Assembly (NCBI GenBank): GCA_028564925.1 | Contig: CM053030.1 | Coordinates: forward strand, 3,470,647 to 3,534,646 | Reading direction: 5' to 3' | DNA: 64,000 nucleotides | Source: Lithobates sylvaticus | Taxonomy: Eukaryota > Chordata > Amphibia > Anura > Ranidae | Part shown: piece by piece, positions 1-13,649 of the stretch | Position numbering within the stretch: the first letter of the stretch is position 1 | How the letters are laid out: the number at the start of each line of letters is the position of its first letter | Notes under the pieces: generated by a model | The model's database searches: none | Seen by the model: the letters and a program-made list of their open reading frames with translations, nothing else | Told to the model about the DNA's origin: nothing | Program-made: the position numbers and the translations under genes

Positions 1-2704
1 CTCTGATCAACCCAATACATGCACTTCAGACCTCAGATCAGCCCAATACATGAACTTCAGACCTCAGATCCACCCAATACATGGACTTCAGACCTCAGAT
101 CAGCCCAATGCATGAACTTCAGACCTCAGATCAGCCCAATGCATGAATTTCAGACCTCAGATCAGCCCAATACACGAACTTCAGACCTCAGATCAGCCCA
201 ATGCATGAATTTCAGACCTCAGATCAGCCCAATACATGAACTTCAGACCTCAGATCAGCCCAATACATGCACTTCAGACCTCAGATCAGCCCAATGCATG
301 CACTTCAGACCTCAGATCAGCCCAATGCATGAACTTCAGACCTCAGATCAAGCAAATGCATGAACTTCAGACCTCAGATCAGCCCAATACATGAACTTCA
401 GACCTCAGATCAGCCCAATACATGAACTTCAGACCTCAGATCAGCCCAATGCATGAACTTCAGACCTCAGATCAGCCCAATGCATGAACTTCAGACCTCA
501 GATCAGCCCAATGCATGAACTTCAGACCTCAGATCAGCCCAATGCATGAACTTCAGACCTCTGATCAGCCCAATGCATGAACTTCAGACCTCAGATCAGC
601 CCAATGCATGAACTTCAGACCTCAGATCAGCCCAACGCATGAACTTCAGACCTCTGATCAGCCCAACACATGAACTTCAGACCTCAGATCCACCCAATAC
701 ATGAACTTCATACCTCAGATCAGCCCAATACATGCACTTCAGACCTCAGATCCACCCAATGCATGAACTTCAGACCTCAGATCAGCCCAATGCATGAACT
801 TCAGACCTCAGATCAGCCCAATGCATGAACTTCAGACCTCAGATCAGCCCAATGCATGCACTTCAGACCTCAGATCAGCCCAATACATGCACTTCAGACC
901 TCAGATCAGCCCAATGCATGAACTTCAGACCTCAGATCAGCCCAATGCATGAACTTCAGACCTCAGATCAGCCCAATGCATGAACTTCAGACCTCAGATC
1001 AGCCCAATGCATGAACTTCAGACCTCAGATCAGCCCAATACATGCACTTCAGACCTCAGATCAGCCCAATGCATGAACTTCAGACCTCAGATCAGCCCAA
1101 TGCATGAACTTCAGACCTCAGATCAGCCCAATGCATGAACTTCAGACCTCAGATCAAGCGAATGCATGAACTTCAGACCTCAGATCAGCCCAATACATGA
1201 ACTTCAGACCTCAGATCAGCCCAATACATGAACTTCAGACCTCAGATCAGCCCAATGCATGAACTTCAGACCTCAGATCAGCCCAATGCATGAACTTCAG
1301 ACCTCAGATCAGCCCAATACATGAACTTCAGACCTCAGATCAGCCCAATGCATGAACTTCAGACCTCCGATCAACCGAATGCATGAACTTCAGACCTCAG
1401 ATCAGCCCAATGCATGAACTTCAGACCTCAGATCCACCCAATACATGCACTTCAGACCTCAGATCAGCCCAATGAATGAGGTCACAGTGCGGTCGGTGAT
1501 GTGGTGTGGGCCCAGCAGGTGGAGAGATGAGGTCACAGTGTGGTCGGTGATGTGGTGTGGGCCCAGCGGGTGGAGAGATGAGGTCATAGTGCGGTCGGTG
1601 ATGGGGTGTGGGCCCAGCAGGAGCAAAGATGAGAGCATAGTGCGGTCGGTGATGGGGTGCGGGCCCAGTGGGAGCAGAGATGAGGTCATGATGCTTCAAA
1701 CCTCAGATCAGCCCAATGCATGAACGTCAGACCTCAGATCAGCCCAATACATGAACTTCAGACCTCAGATCCACCCAATACATGGACTTCAGACCTCAGA
1801 CCAGCCCAATACATGCACTTCAGACCTCTGATCAACCTAATGCATGAACTTCAGACCTCAGATCCACCCAATACATGAACTTCAGACCTCAGATCCACCC
1901 AATACATGGACTTCAGACCTCAGACCAGCCCAATACATGCACTTCAGACCTCTGATCAACCCAAAACATGCACTTCAGACCTCAGATCAGCCCAATACAT
2001 GAACTTCAGACCTCAGATCCACCCAATACATGGACTTCAGACCTCAGACCAGCCCAATACATGCACTTCAGACCTCTGATCAACCCAATACATGCACTTC
2101 AGAACTCAGATCAGCCCAATGCATGAACTTCAGACCTCAAATCAGCCAATGCATGAACTTCAGACCTCAGATCAGCCCAATACATGCACTTCAGACCTCA
2201 GATCCACCCAATGCATGAACTTCAGACCTCAGATCCACCCAATACATGCACTTCAGACCTCAGATCAGCCCAATGCATGCACTTCAGACCTCAGACCAGC
2301 CCAATACATGAACTTCAGACCTCAGATCAGCCCAATACATGAACTTCAGACCTCAGATCAGCCCAATGCATGAACTTCAGACCTCAGATCAGCCCAATGC
2401 ATGAACTTCAGACCTCAGATCAGCCCAATGCATGAACTTCAGACCTCAGATCAGCCCAATACATGAACTTCAGACCTCAGATCAGCCCAATACATGAACT
2501 TCAGACCTCAGATCAGCCCAATACATGAACTTCAGACCTCAGACTAGTTGCAATGCATGAACTTCAGACCTCAGATCAAGCGAATGCATGAATTTCAGAC
2601 CTCAGATCAGCCCAATGCATGAACTTCAGACCTCAGATCAGCCCAATGCATGAACTTCAGACCTCAGATTAGTTGCAATGCATGAACTTCAGACCTCAGA
2701 TCAG
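1..2704. repeat. 31-base minisatellite
   Basis: A tandem array of a 31-base unit built on the words ACTTCAGACCTCAGATCAG and CCCAATGCATGA. Units differ mainly by TGCATGA/TACATGA/TACATGC and by CAGCCC/CCACCC, and variants are scattered instead of clustered. The array runs off the left edge and stops shortly after 2700, in what is probably an intron of the chemerin-like gene that follows. Short open frames inside it are repeat artefacts. Confidence 0.95.
1477..1686. repeat. 51-base tandem repeat inside the 31-base array
   Basis: Four copies of a 51-base unit containing GTGCGGTCGGTGATG and TGTGGGCCCAGC interrupt the 31-base array, which resumes on both sides. The unit is unrelated in sequence to the surrounding repeat. 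The later two copies share GGGGTG in place of TGGTGTG. Confidence 0.9.
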
Positions 2705-3129
2705 TCCCAGACACTTTGCCCTTAGGAACATAGGGTACCACTGTATGTGTAAGGTTGGGCTTCTTCCACACACTGATGTCCTCAGACACTGATGGCCTTT
2801 AAGTGACACCACGGAGGTGGGTGGGCCAGGCTGAGTAGATGAGCCTGGTGAGCTATCAGTTACATCCAATGGCAATGGCCACCAGCGCAAACGGCATTGT
2901 GTACCTACCTGGGCCGACATGCTGGGGGTTGCTGATGCTTGAAATAAATACAATTTAGGTTTCATGATGAAATGAACACTTTGGATCCTTTGAAGTCTTT
3001 GGTGCTCACCTACATTTCCTGAGCAGACAGATGGCAGAAGATCTCACTCCACCCTAACCAAAAATATTAAAGTCGGTCTGTAAATAAGATATGGACTCTT
3101 CATCATTACTGCTTGTATTTTATCCTCAG
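2705..3129 (+). other. probable intron 2 of the chemerin-like gene, single-copy
   Basis: No coding exon is seen here. In particular there is nothing like the second chemerin exon (AGIFV...CRKHDW type), so exons 1 and 2 of this gene must lie to the left of the window or be absent. The stretch ends in the acceptor TTATCCTCAG, directly before the exon at 3130. Confidence 0.5.
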
Positions 3130-3228
3130 AAGTCGTACAATTGTGTCGGATGCTTCAAGTTTGATTTTGGGGGGCAGAAAGCCCGCTCCAGGTACATCCA
3201 TTGCGTCCCCCCGAGCCGCGCCGCCCAG
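3130..3228 (+). CDS. chemerin-like gene (RARRES2 paralogue), third coding exon
   Basis: Exon bounded by acceptor TATCCTCAG and donor CAG|GTATGA, exactly 99 bases and 33 codons with phase 0 at both ends. It encodes KSYNCVGCFKFDF, then GGQKARSRYIHCV and PPSRAAQ. The third exon of the complete RARRES2 copy at 32064-32162 is also 33 codons and has cysteines at the same exon positions 5, 8 and 25; both share the run GCFKFD. In the chemerin family this exon holds the CxxC strand of the cystatin-like fold. Chemerin is a secreted, protease-activated chemoattractant and adipokine acting on the receptor CMKLR1. Divergence from the downstream copy is large, so the duplication looks old. The frame is open and both splice sites are good, which argues against a decayed copy, but the start of the gene is out of view. 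No gene symbol is assigned because this paralogue has no name I know. Confidence 0.8.
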
Positions 3229-3730
3229 GTATGACCGCCTTCCATTGTTGTGCTACTTCCTGTAAAGACGTCTATTATATGACCATTCAATGGAATAAAT
3301 ATGAAACCGTCTTCCAGCTCTGGAGTTGGTATAGCTGGGAATGGCGCAAGAGCGCCCACGTGCTGCTCTACACTAGTCCCCCCCCTCGTGGCATTTCCCA
3401 CCAATCCTCCCAAATCTTCACTATTCACAGATTCCAAGACTAAATTCTATTGTCAACAAAATATTCATCATCACCAAAGTGAATAAATGTAACAACTATG
3501 TATCAAATGATGTTACTTAATATCCACACCGGAGGGAGATTTTATTGTGGAATTTGGTGCCGCCAGCTGGATATATTGATGAATAAATCCGATACAAAGA
3601 GCTGCGGGACTATCAGCGGATTATTAATGATCCTTATAAAATAAAGCCGATCAATATTATGAGAGCAATCCAATTTTATTCTGTCTTTGTATTGTATTAT
3701 ATTATAATATATTCTTTTATTCTATATATA
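3229..3730 (+). other. intron 3 of the chemerin-like gene, left part
   Basis: Single-copy-looking AT-rich sequence after the donor at 3229. No gene, RNA or clear element was recognised before the Tc1-like copy starts at 3731. Confidence 0.5.
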
Positions 3731-5354
<1,624 letters not shown>

Positions 5355-5422
5355 TATATATATATACACTATGTTGTGTTACATTGTATTCTATTATCTC
5401 TCTGTCTCATTGACCACCCAAG

Positions 5423-5530
5423 GAAAAGATTATTAATACGAGGAGAGAAAACTGCAACAATCTAAAGAAGCCAAAACAGAAACCACCAGTCTACGTCGTG
5501 GGCAGCGTCACCTTCCTGAGATATCGGTGA
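5423..5530 (+). CDS. chemerin-like gene (RARRES2 paralogue), C-terminal coding exon
   Basis: A pyrimidine-containing acceptor ending CCACCCAAG is followed by a phase-0 frame: EKIINTRRENCNNLKK, then PKQKPPVYVVGSVTFLRYR and a TGA at 5528-5530. It aligns with the last coding exon of RARRES2 at 40333: the single cysteine is at position 11 here against 10 there, and GSVTFLR lines up with GVYSFLK and, from memory, with human GQFAFSK, the bioactive tip of chemerin. The basic residue after the tip is kept. The human-type Pro-Gly before the tip is not. A strong donor, CG|GTGAGT, sits at 5527 and would remove the stop if used, so the true C-terminus is uncertain (see the duplication at 5507). Exon 3 to this exon is phase 0, as in RARRES2. 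Confidence 0.72.
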   Translation, partial: EKIINTRRENCNNLKKPKQKPPVYVVGSVTFLRYR

Positions 5531-5580
5531 GTTGTCACCTTCCTGAGATATCGGTGAGTTGTCACCTTCCTGAGATATAA
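5507..5580 (+). repeat. 27-base tandem triplication across the exon end and splice donor
   Basis: A 27-base unit starting GTCACCTTCCTGAG and ending CGGTGAGTT occurs at 5507, 5534 and, cut short, at 5561. It copies the codons for VTFLRYR, the stop and the donor. Two GTGAGT donors result, at 5527 and 5554. Only use of the second leaves the stop at 5528 in the mature message. Confidence 0.85.
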
Positions 5581-5699
5581 TTCATACATTCTATTCTATA
5601 TTGTATATAGGAAACTGTCATTGGAACAGAGCAGAAGGGGGTTGGGGCGGAAAGTGTTAGACAATTTTGCTTTGTACACCTATGTTTCTGCAGCGATAA

Positions 5700-7690
5700 C
5701 AGCTCTCTCTTTCTCCCCCCTTCTCTCCCCTCCCCACCCCACTCCTATCCCCCTCCCACTCTTATTCTATTCTCCCCCCACCTCTACCCCCTTCTTCCTC
5801 CCACTCTATCCCCTTCTCCCTCCCACTCTATCACCTTCTCCCTCCCACTCTACCCCCTCTCCCCCCACCCTATCCCTTCTCCCCCCACCCTATCCCTTCT
5901 CCCCCCACCATATCCCCTTCTTCCCCCCACTCTACCCTCTTCTCCCTCCCACTCAACCCCCTTCTCCCTCCTACTCTACCCCCTTCTCCCGCCCACTCTA
6001 CCCCCTTCTCCTGCCCACTCTACTAATTTCTCCCTCCCACTCTACCCCCTTCTTCCTCCCACTCTACCTTCTTATCCCCCACCCTATCCCCTTCTCCCCC
6101 CACCATATCCCCTTCTTCCTCCAACTCTACCCCATTCTCCCAACTATCTTCTTCTCCCCACTCTACCCTCTTCCCCCTCTACCCCCTTCTCGTGCCCACT
6201 CAACCCCCTTCTCCCTCCCACTCAACCCCTTTCTCCCTCTCACTCAACCCCTTTCTCCCTCTCACTCTACCCCCTTCTCCCATCCACTCTACCCCCTTCT
6301 CCCATCCACTCTACCCCCTTCTCCCATCCACTCTACTCATTTCTCCCTCCCACTCTACCCCCTTCTCCCCCCACCCTATCCCCTTCTTCCTCCAACTCTA
6401 CCCCCTTCACCCCCGACTATCTTCTTTCCCCCACTCTACCCTCTTCTCCCTCCCACTTCTACCCCCTTCTCCCTCTCTCTTTTACCCATTCTCCCTCCTA
6501 TTTCTACCCCCTTCTCCCCCCTCTCTATTCTCTTCTCTCTCCCACTTTTACCCCCTTCTCCCTCCCATTTCGCCCCCCTTTCCCCTCCTTACTCCCACTC
6601 TACCTCCTTCTCCCTCCAACTCTACCCCCTTACTCTACCCCATTCTCTCCCCCCCCAAACTACCCCATTCTCCTCCCACATTACTCCCCTCTGCTTCCCA
6701 CTCTACCCCATCCCCCTTCCACCCTACCCCTTCCCCCATTACTCTACATCCTTCTCCCTCCCACCTTTACCCTTCTCCCTCCTATTTGTACCCCTTTTTC
6801 CTACCACTTCTACCCCATCCCCCCTCCCACCTTTACCCTTCTCTCTCCTATGTGTACCCCTTCTTCCTACCACTTCTACCCCACCCCCCTTCAACTCCCT
6901 TCCCCATCACTTGACCCCCTTCCCCCTGCCACTTCTACCTCTTCTCCCTCCTATTTCTACCCCCTCTTCCTCCCACTTCTACCTTATTCTACCCCCTTCT
7001 TCCCCCCACTCTCCCCTCTTCTCCTTTCCACTCTACCCCACCCCCCTTCCACTTCACTCCTTCCCCCATCACTCTACCCCCTTCTCCCTCCCACTTCCAC
7101 CCCCTTCTTCCTCCTATTTTTACCCCCTTCTCCCTCCCACTTCTACCCCGTTCCCCCCCCCACTCTACACACTTCTCCTTTCCACTGTACCCCTTCCCTT
7201 ATCACTCTACTCCCTTTTCCCTCCTACTCTACTCCCTTTATCCCTTCTTACTATACCCCCTGCTCTCTCCCCCTGTCTCCCTCATTCTACTCCGCCTCTT
7301 CTCCCTCCCCCCACGACTCTACCCCTTCTCTTCCCACCTCTACCCCCTCTCTACTCTCCCCCTCGCTCTACCCTGTCATCTTCTTGCCTCTCTACATGTC
7401 CCCCTCTCTCCCTGCTCTACCCCTTTATCCCACCCCTCCCACTCTACCCCCTCTCTACCCCCTTGCCCCACTCTACCTTATCCTCTCTGAAACCCAACCT
7501 ACCCTCTTACCACTCCTTTCCCTTCCTCTCCATTTTCTCTACCCCCTGCACTCTTTTTAACCCCTACTCCACCCCCCCCCCATTCTGCCCTGTCTTCCTC
7601 CCCCTTTCTCTAACCATTCCTCATCTCTCCATTCACTATCCCTCCCTCTTCTCCCTTCCCCTCCCTCTGCCTGTTCACCCCCCATACAAT
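5700..7690 (+). repeat. 2 kb pyrimidine-rich array
   Basis: Almost pure C/T on the plus strand with interspersed A, built from irregular units around 20 bases such as TCTACCCCCTTCTCCCTCCC. It ends directly before the acceptor at 7695-7696. The long frame rich in Ser, Pro and Leu is a product of the repeat, not a supported protein. Confidence 0.9.
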
Positions 7691-7696
7691 CTCCAG

Positions 7697-7765
7697 GTCC
7701 CCTCTTGAAAATGAGAAGCCGTGATTGGATTATGAGAGAATATGAATAAAGGACCATTTCATACA
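7697..7765 (+). other. probable terminal exon of the chemerin-like gene
   Basis: The acceptor CAATCTCCAG at the end of the pyrimidine tract is followed by a short segment with a poly(A) signal AATAAA at 7745-7750. If joined to the donor at 5527, the frame continues RSPLENEKP and then stops at 7722-7724; if joined to the donor at 5554, the segment is 3' untranslated. The stretch AATGAGAAGCCGTGA resembles GATGAGAAGATCCTGA in the candidate 3' exon of RARRES2 at 44019. The end at about 7765 is a guess, 15 bases past the signal. Confidence 0.4.
7745..7750 (+). terminator. poly(A) signal AATAAA
   Basis: Canonical hexamer, 49 bases into the proposed terminal exon of the chemerin-like gene. It is the first one downstream of the coding exon on the same strand outside the repeat. 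Confidence 0.45.
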
Positions 7766-8235
7766 TACGGACCCCCATTAAAAATGACTAGAGAAGTGGC
7801 CACTGTCTATGGAGTTGCTACGGGATAGAAGACATCATGTGTTTTATATAAGGGCCCTTAAAAAGGAAGTCCACTATAAACTATTTAAAAAAAAAAAACA
7901 GACCAATATCACAAAACCCCGGAGAAAATTCAAAAAGAGGAGAAAACTTCACCATCAATCCTCTATGATAAGTCTCTATGGATATAACAGTCAGGCACAT
8001 GTGAGGATGTAATATAAACAGGAGTTCAGTCATTCTTCACACTCAGGATGGTTGGTCCATATGGCTTCCAGTAGGACAATATCCAGGAAGAACCCGGAAC
8101 TGGACTTCCAGAAGATTCTCCTGTTCCCCCCGCAGTACCCCCCCCCCCCCCAAGTAATGAAACCAATATGAGAAGGACGACCCATATCTGTACCTTTAAA
8201 ATAAGAGTAGGCAATGGCAGCTCCCATATTTCTTC
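7766..8235. other. intergenic, nothing recognised
   Basis: Mixed-composition sequence with two homopolymer runs (A near 7891, C near 8140). No gene, RNA or element was identified. Confidence 0.5.
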
Positions 8236-10890
8236 ATCAATGTGACCTAAGAACATTACATAACACTAATGAGATGACATCAACCTAACCATGTGACATC
8301 ACCCTGACATCATGATATTCCTTTAGGACAAGACATCACCATGAGAACATGAAATCTCCAAGAAATTGTGGCCTTCAACTGACACGTGACATTATCCTGA
8401 GAATGTGACATCACCCTGAAACATGACATTATCCTGAGAATGTGATATCACCCTGAGACATGACATCATCCTGAGACATGACATCATCCTGAGAATGTGA
8501 CATCACCCTGAGACATGACATCATCCTGAGACGTGACATTATCCTGAGAATGTGATATCACCCTGAGACATGACATGATCCTGAGACATGACATCACCCT
8601 GAGACATGACATGATCCTGAGACATGACATCATCCTGAGACATGACATCATCCTGAGACATGACATCATCCTGAGACATGACATTATCCTGAGACATGAC
8701 ATCATCCTGAGACATAACATCATCCTGAGACATGACATCATCCTGAGACATAACATCACCCTGAGACATGACATCATCCTGAGAATGTGACATCACCCTG
8801 AGACATGACATCATCCTGAGACATGGCATCATCCTGAGACATGACATCACGCTGAGACACGACATCATCCTGAGACATGACATCATCCTGAGACATGACA
8901 TCATCCTGAGACATAACATCACCCTGAGACATGACATTATCCTGAGACATGACATCATCCTGAGACATGACGTCATCCTGAGACATGACATCATCCTGAG
9001 ACATGACGTCATCCTGAGACATGACATTATCCTGAGACATGACATCATCCTGAGACATGACATGACCCTGAGACATGACATCATCCTGAGACATGACATC
9101 ACGCTGAGACACGACATCATCCTGAGACATGACATCATCCTGAGACATGACATCATCCTGAGACATGACATCATCCTGAGACATGACATCACGCTGAGAC
9201 ACGACATCATCCTGAGACATGACATCACGCTGAGACACGACATCATCCTGAGACATGACATCATCCTGAGACATGACATCATCCTGAGACATGACATCAC
9301 CCTGAGACATGACATCACCCTGAGACATGACATCACCCTGAGACATAACATCATCCTGAGACATGACATCATCCTGAGACATGACATCATCCTGAGACAT
9401 GACATCATCCTGAGACATGACATCCTCCTGAGACATGACATCATCCTGAGACATGACATCATCCTGAGACATGACATCATCCTGAGACATGACATCACCC
9501 TGAGACATGACATCACCCTGAGACATGACATCCTCCTGAGACATGACATCACCCTGAGACATGGCATCATCCTGAGACATGGCATCATCCTGAGACATGA
9601 CATCATCCTGAGACATGACATCCTCCTGAGACATGACATCACCCTGAGACATGACATCATCCTGAGACATGACATCATCCTGAGACATGACATCCTCCTG
9701 AGACATGACATCACCCTGAGACATGACATCCTCCTGAGACATGACATCACCCTGAGACATGACATCATCCTGAGACATGACATCATCCTGAGACATGACA
9801 TCCTCCTGAGACATGACATCACCCTGAGACATGACATCATCCTGAGACATGACATCACCCTGAGACATGACATCATCCTGAGACATGGCATCCTCCTGAG
9901 ACATGACATCATCCTGAGACATGACATTATCCTGAGACATGACATCATCCTGAGACATGACATCACCCTGAGACATGACATCACCCTGAGACATGACATC
10001 ACCCTGAGACATAACATCACCCTGAGACATGACATCATCCTGAGACATGACATCATCCTGAGACATGACATCATCCTGAGACATGGCATCATCCTGAGAC
10101 ATGGCATCATCCTGAGACATGACATCACGCTGAGACACGACATCATCCTGAGACATGACATCACCCTGAGACATGACATCACCCTGAGACATGACATCAT
10201 CCTGAGACATGACATCATCCTGAGACATGACATCACCCTGAAACATGACATCATCCTGAGACATGACATCATCCTGAGACATGACATCCTCCTGAGACAT
10301 GACATCATCCTGAGACATGACATCATCCTGAGACATGACATCATCCTGAGACATGACATCATCCTGAGACATGACATCATCCTGAGACATGACATCCTCC
10401 TGAGACATGACATCATCCTGAGACATGACATCATCCTGAGACATGGCATCATCCTGAGACATGACATCACGCTGAGACACGACATCATCCTGAGACATGA
10501 CATCATCCTGAGACATCATCCTGAGACATGACATCATCCTGAGAATGCGATATCACCCTGAGACATGACATCATCCTGAGACATGACATCATCCTGAGAA
10601 TGTGATATCACCCTGAGACATGACATCACCCTGAGACATAACATCATCCTGAGACATGACATCATCCTGAGACATGACATCATCCTGAGACATGACATCA
10701 TCCTGAGACATGACATCCTCCTGAGACATGACATCATCCTGAGACATGACATCATCCTGAGACATGACATCCTCCTGAGACATGACATCATCCTGAGACA
10801 TGACATTATCCTGAGACATGACATTATCCTGAGACATGACATCTTCCTGAGACATGACATCATCCTGAGACATGACATCATCCTGAGAAT
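8236..10890. repeat. 18-base minisatellite
   Basis: About 140 copies of an 18-base unit, CATCATCCTGAGACATGA, after a degenerate entry zone from 8236 to about 8400. Variants are CACC, CCTCC, TTATC, ATGGC and the paired change ACGC...ACACG. The unit is six codons, so frames stay open on both strands (MSQDDV, MSCLRM, RHDIIL). These are repeat artefacts. Confidence 0.95.
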
Positions 10891-10934
10891 GGGATTAGAT
10901 TGATTGCATTGCCCTCGGGTGCCAATCAAACACC

Positions 10935-11045
10935 TAAGTATAAGTGTGCCACATCCTATGTAATCTATAAATGATGAATAAAGGAATAATGGACTTTGTA
11001 GGCACATATAAAAAAAATATATACAAATTTTAATAATTCATTAAA
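10935..11045. mobile_element. fragment of the palindromic element also seen at 45331
   Basis: It carries TGTGCCACATCCTA and AATGGACTTTGTAGGCAC, which match in reverse the right arm of the palindrome at 45331-45640 (GTGCCTATAAAAGTCCATCA, TAGGATGTGGCACA). An AT-rich stretch follows to 11220. Confidence 0.5.
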
Positions 11046-11224
11046 AATATTATTATTATATTATACACGATTTATATAGCGCCACCAGTTTACGCAGTGC
11101 TTTAATACATACATAAACAAATACATTACGTATACAAATAAAAAAAATACATATAAAAAATATTACATATACAAATACATGTATTTAAAAATACATACAT
11201 ATACTACACAAAATATTTGTAATG
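11046..11224. other. AT-rich spacer
   Basis: Microsatellite-like ATACAAATA and ATACATA runs with the words TTTATATAGCGCCACC and GCAGTGCTTTA, which I associate with a common frog interspersed repeat. Not classified further. Confidence 0.4.
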
Positions 11225-11515
11225 AAGCAATATGGGACACAGTGGCTTTATCCTAGGGGGCAACACTTAGTAAATACTTCCTGTGTGGCAATATTCAGAA
11301 AATGCCCACACTGTGATGTGGCGTCCCTCTCGGTAATTCCCACAGTCCTTTGTTTTTTGTTTTTGCATTCAAGTGCGAAGTTGTTGGTGTTGGGCAGAAT
11401 ATCTTGTAATGAACTTTGTGGTCTGGTCTTTGGGGTCACATTTCGCATTGGGGTAAAGCAATTGATTTCTGTCTTTATTGAGGGCTTTATTGTATGCCCT
11501 CCTAAGTAGGCTCTT
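11225..11515 (-). mobile_element. Penelope-like retroelement fragment
   Basis: On minus the sequence reads in part [16 protein letters not shown], then a segment resembling the thumb region of Penelope-type reverse transcriptases ([13 protein letters not shown]). It is a short, broken relic about 0.3 kb long, cut off by the minisatellite to its right. Assignment is by recalled family resemblance only. Confidence 0.5.
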
Positions 11516-11524
11516 GCTATATCC

Positions 11525-13255
11525 CCGTTGAGTGGAGGGATGGAGGGGTAAGTTGGAGGGTGAGGGATGGAGGGATGGAGGAATGAGGGATGGAGGGGTG
11601 GTGGGGTGAGGGGTAAGTTGGAAGGGTGAGGGATGGAGGAGTGGAGGAATGAGGGATGGAGGGATGGAGGGGTGAGGGATGGAGGAGTGGAGGGGTAAGT
11701 TGGAAGGGTGAGGGATGGAGGAGTGGAGGAATGAGGGATGGAGGGGTGAGGGATGGAGGAGTGGAAGGGTAAGAGGTGGAGGGGTGAGGGATGGAGGGAT
11801 GGAGAGGTAGATGGGTGAGGGATGGAGGGGTGAGGGATGGAGAGGTGGAGGGGTGAGGGATGGAGGGGTGAAGGAGTGAGGGATGGAGGGGCGAGGGATG
11901 GAGGGGTGAAGGAGTGAGGGATAGAGGGGTGAGGGTTGGAGGGGTGAGGGATGGAGGGGTGAGGGATGGAAGGATTGGAGGGGTGAGGGATGGAGGGGTG
12001 AGGGTTGGAGAGTTGAAGGGGTGAGGGATGGAGGGGTGAGGGATGGAGGGTTGGAGTGGTGAGGGATGGAGTGGTGAGGGATGGAGGGATGGAGTGGTGA
12101 GGGATGGAGGGGTGAGGAATGGGAGTTTAAGGGGTGAGGGATGGAGGGGTGATGGTTGGAGGGGTGAGGGATGGAGGGTTGGAGGGGTGAGGGATGGAGT
12201 GGTGAGGGATGGAGGGATGGAGTGGTGAGGGATGGAGGGGTGAGGAATGGGAGTTTAAGGGGTGAGGGTTGGAGGGGTGAGGGATGGAGGGGTGAGGGAT
12301 GGAGGGGTGAGGGTTGGAGGGGTGAGGGATGGATGGGTGAGGGTTGGAGGGATGGAGGGGTGAGGGATGGAGGGGTGAGGGTTGGATGGGTGAGGGTTGG
12401 AGGGGTGAGGGATGGAGGGGTGAGGGATGGAGGGGTGAGGGTTGGATGGGTGAGGGTTGGAGGGGTGAGGGATGGAGGGTGAGGGATGGAGGGGTGAGGG
12501 TTGGAGGGGTGAGGGATGGAGGGGTGAGGGTTGGAGGGGTGAGGGATGGAGGGGTGAGGGTTGGATGGGTGAGGGTTGGAGGGGTGAGGGATGGAGGGGT
12601 GAGGGTTGGATGGGTGAGGGTTGGAGGGGTGAGGGATGGAGGGGTGAGGGTTGGATGGGTGAGGGATGGATGGGTGGGGGATGGATGGGTGAGGGATGGA
12701 GGAGTGGAGGGGTGAGGGATGGATGGGTGAGGGTTGGAGGGGTGAGGGATGGAGGGGTGAGGGATGGATGGGTGAGGGATGGAGGAGTGGAGGGGTGAGG
12801 GATGGAGGGGTGAGGGATGGAGGGGTGAGGGATGGAGGGGTGAGGGTTGGATGGGTGAGGGTTGGAGGGGTGAGGGATGGAGGGGTGAGGGATGGAGGGG
12901 TGAGGGTTGGAGGGGTGAGGGATGGAGGGGTGAGGGTTGGATGGGTGAGGGTTGGAGGGGTGAGGGATGGAGGGGTGAGGGTTGGATGGGTGAGGGTTGG
13001 AGGGGTGAGGGATGGAGGGGTGAGGGTTGGATGGGTGAGGGATGGAGGGGTGGGGGATGGATGGGTGGGGGATGGATGGGTGAGGGATGGAGGAGTGGAG
13101 GGGTGAGGGTTGGATGGGTGAGGGATGGAGGGGTGGGGGATGGATGGGTGGGGGATGGATGGGTGAGGGATGGAGGAGTGGAGGGGTGAGGGATGGATGG
13201 GTGAGGGTTGGAGGGGTGAGGGATGGAGGGGTGAGGGATGGATGGGTGAGGGGTT
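11525..13255. repeat. 15-base purine-rich minisatellite
   Basis: Units of GATGGAGGGGTGAGG with GTTGG and GATGG alternatives, irregular in the first 500 bases and regular after about 12240. The G-rich strand is plus. Being a multiple of three, the unit gives long WRGEG and HPSPL frames that are not genes. Confidence 0.93.
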
Positions 13256-13640
13256 TGGGCCCAGGGGAGGGACAGGATGTAGCTTTGCTTGTTGTGGAGA
13301 ATGATGAGTTGTTGTGGTTTGTAGTTGTGAAATAATTTCTCTGTAAATTGTATCACTCTGGGAAGTTCCATGAATTTCTATATAAACTTTCAGAATTCAA
13401 ATCTGCCCACAAGTCCCCCTCCCTCTTAGATGTCCCGCCCCCCCCCCCCCAACCCCTCGGATCCCCCCCCCCTTCCTCTGCTGGAGGCCAAAACCTGAGA
13501 TGGTTCTGGGGGGTTAACTGGCCCCCCTTCCCTCTCTGGGCCGGCCCCGCACTTCCTCTGCCTCTCCTCCTCTTCCCTGTTTTTCTCCTCCACTGTCATT
13601 CCAAGAACCCTCCAGAGATCCGACGGACCCCCTGCAACCC
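13256..13640. other. GC-rich patch with C runs, no gene recognised
   Basis: It contains homopolymer C runs near 13438 and 13466 and a pyrimidine tract ending TCATTCCAAG. That tract could act as an acceptor, but no open homologous exon follows. Nothing firmer is seen. Confidence 0.4.
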
Positions 13641-13649
13641 AACCGGAGC

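Noticed and set aside
1-2704. CRISPR-like array
   Set aside because: Repeats are directly adjacent without unique spacers, and the rest of the window is vertebrate.
2696-2965. A 89-residue minus-strand frame as a gene
   Set aside because: No recognisable domain, no splice signals, and it overlaps the probable intron of the chemerin-like gene.
5621-7708. A 695-residue Ser/Pro/Leu-rich frame
   Set aside because: Pure consequence of a pyrimidine-rich array; it lies in an intron of the chemerin-like gene.
8539-10531. Open frames of up to 655 residues in the 18-base array
   Set aside because: The same artefact: a six-codon repeat, open on both strands, composition set by the unit.
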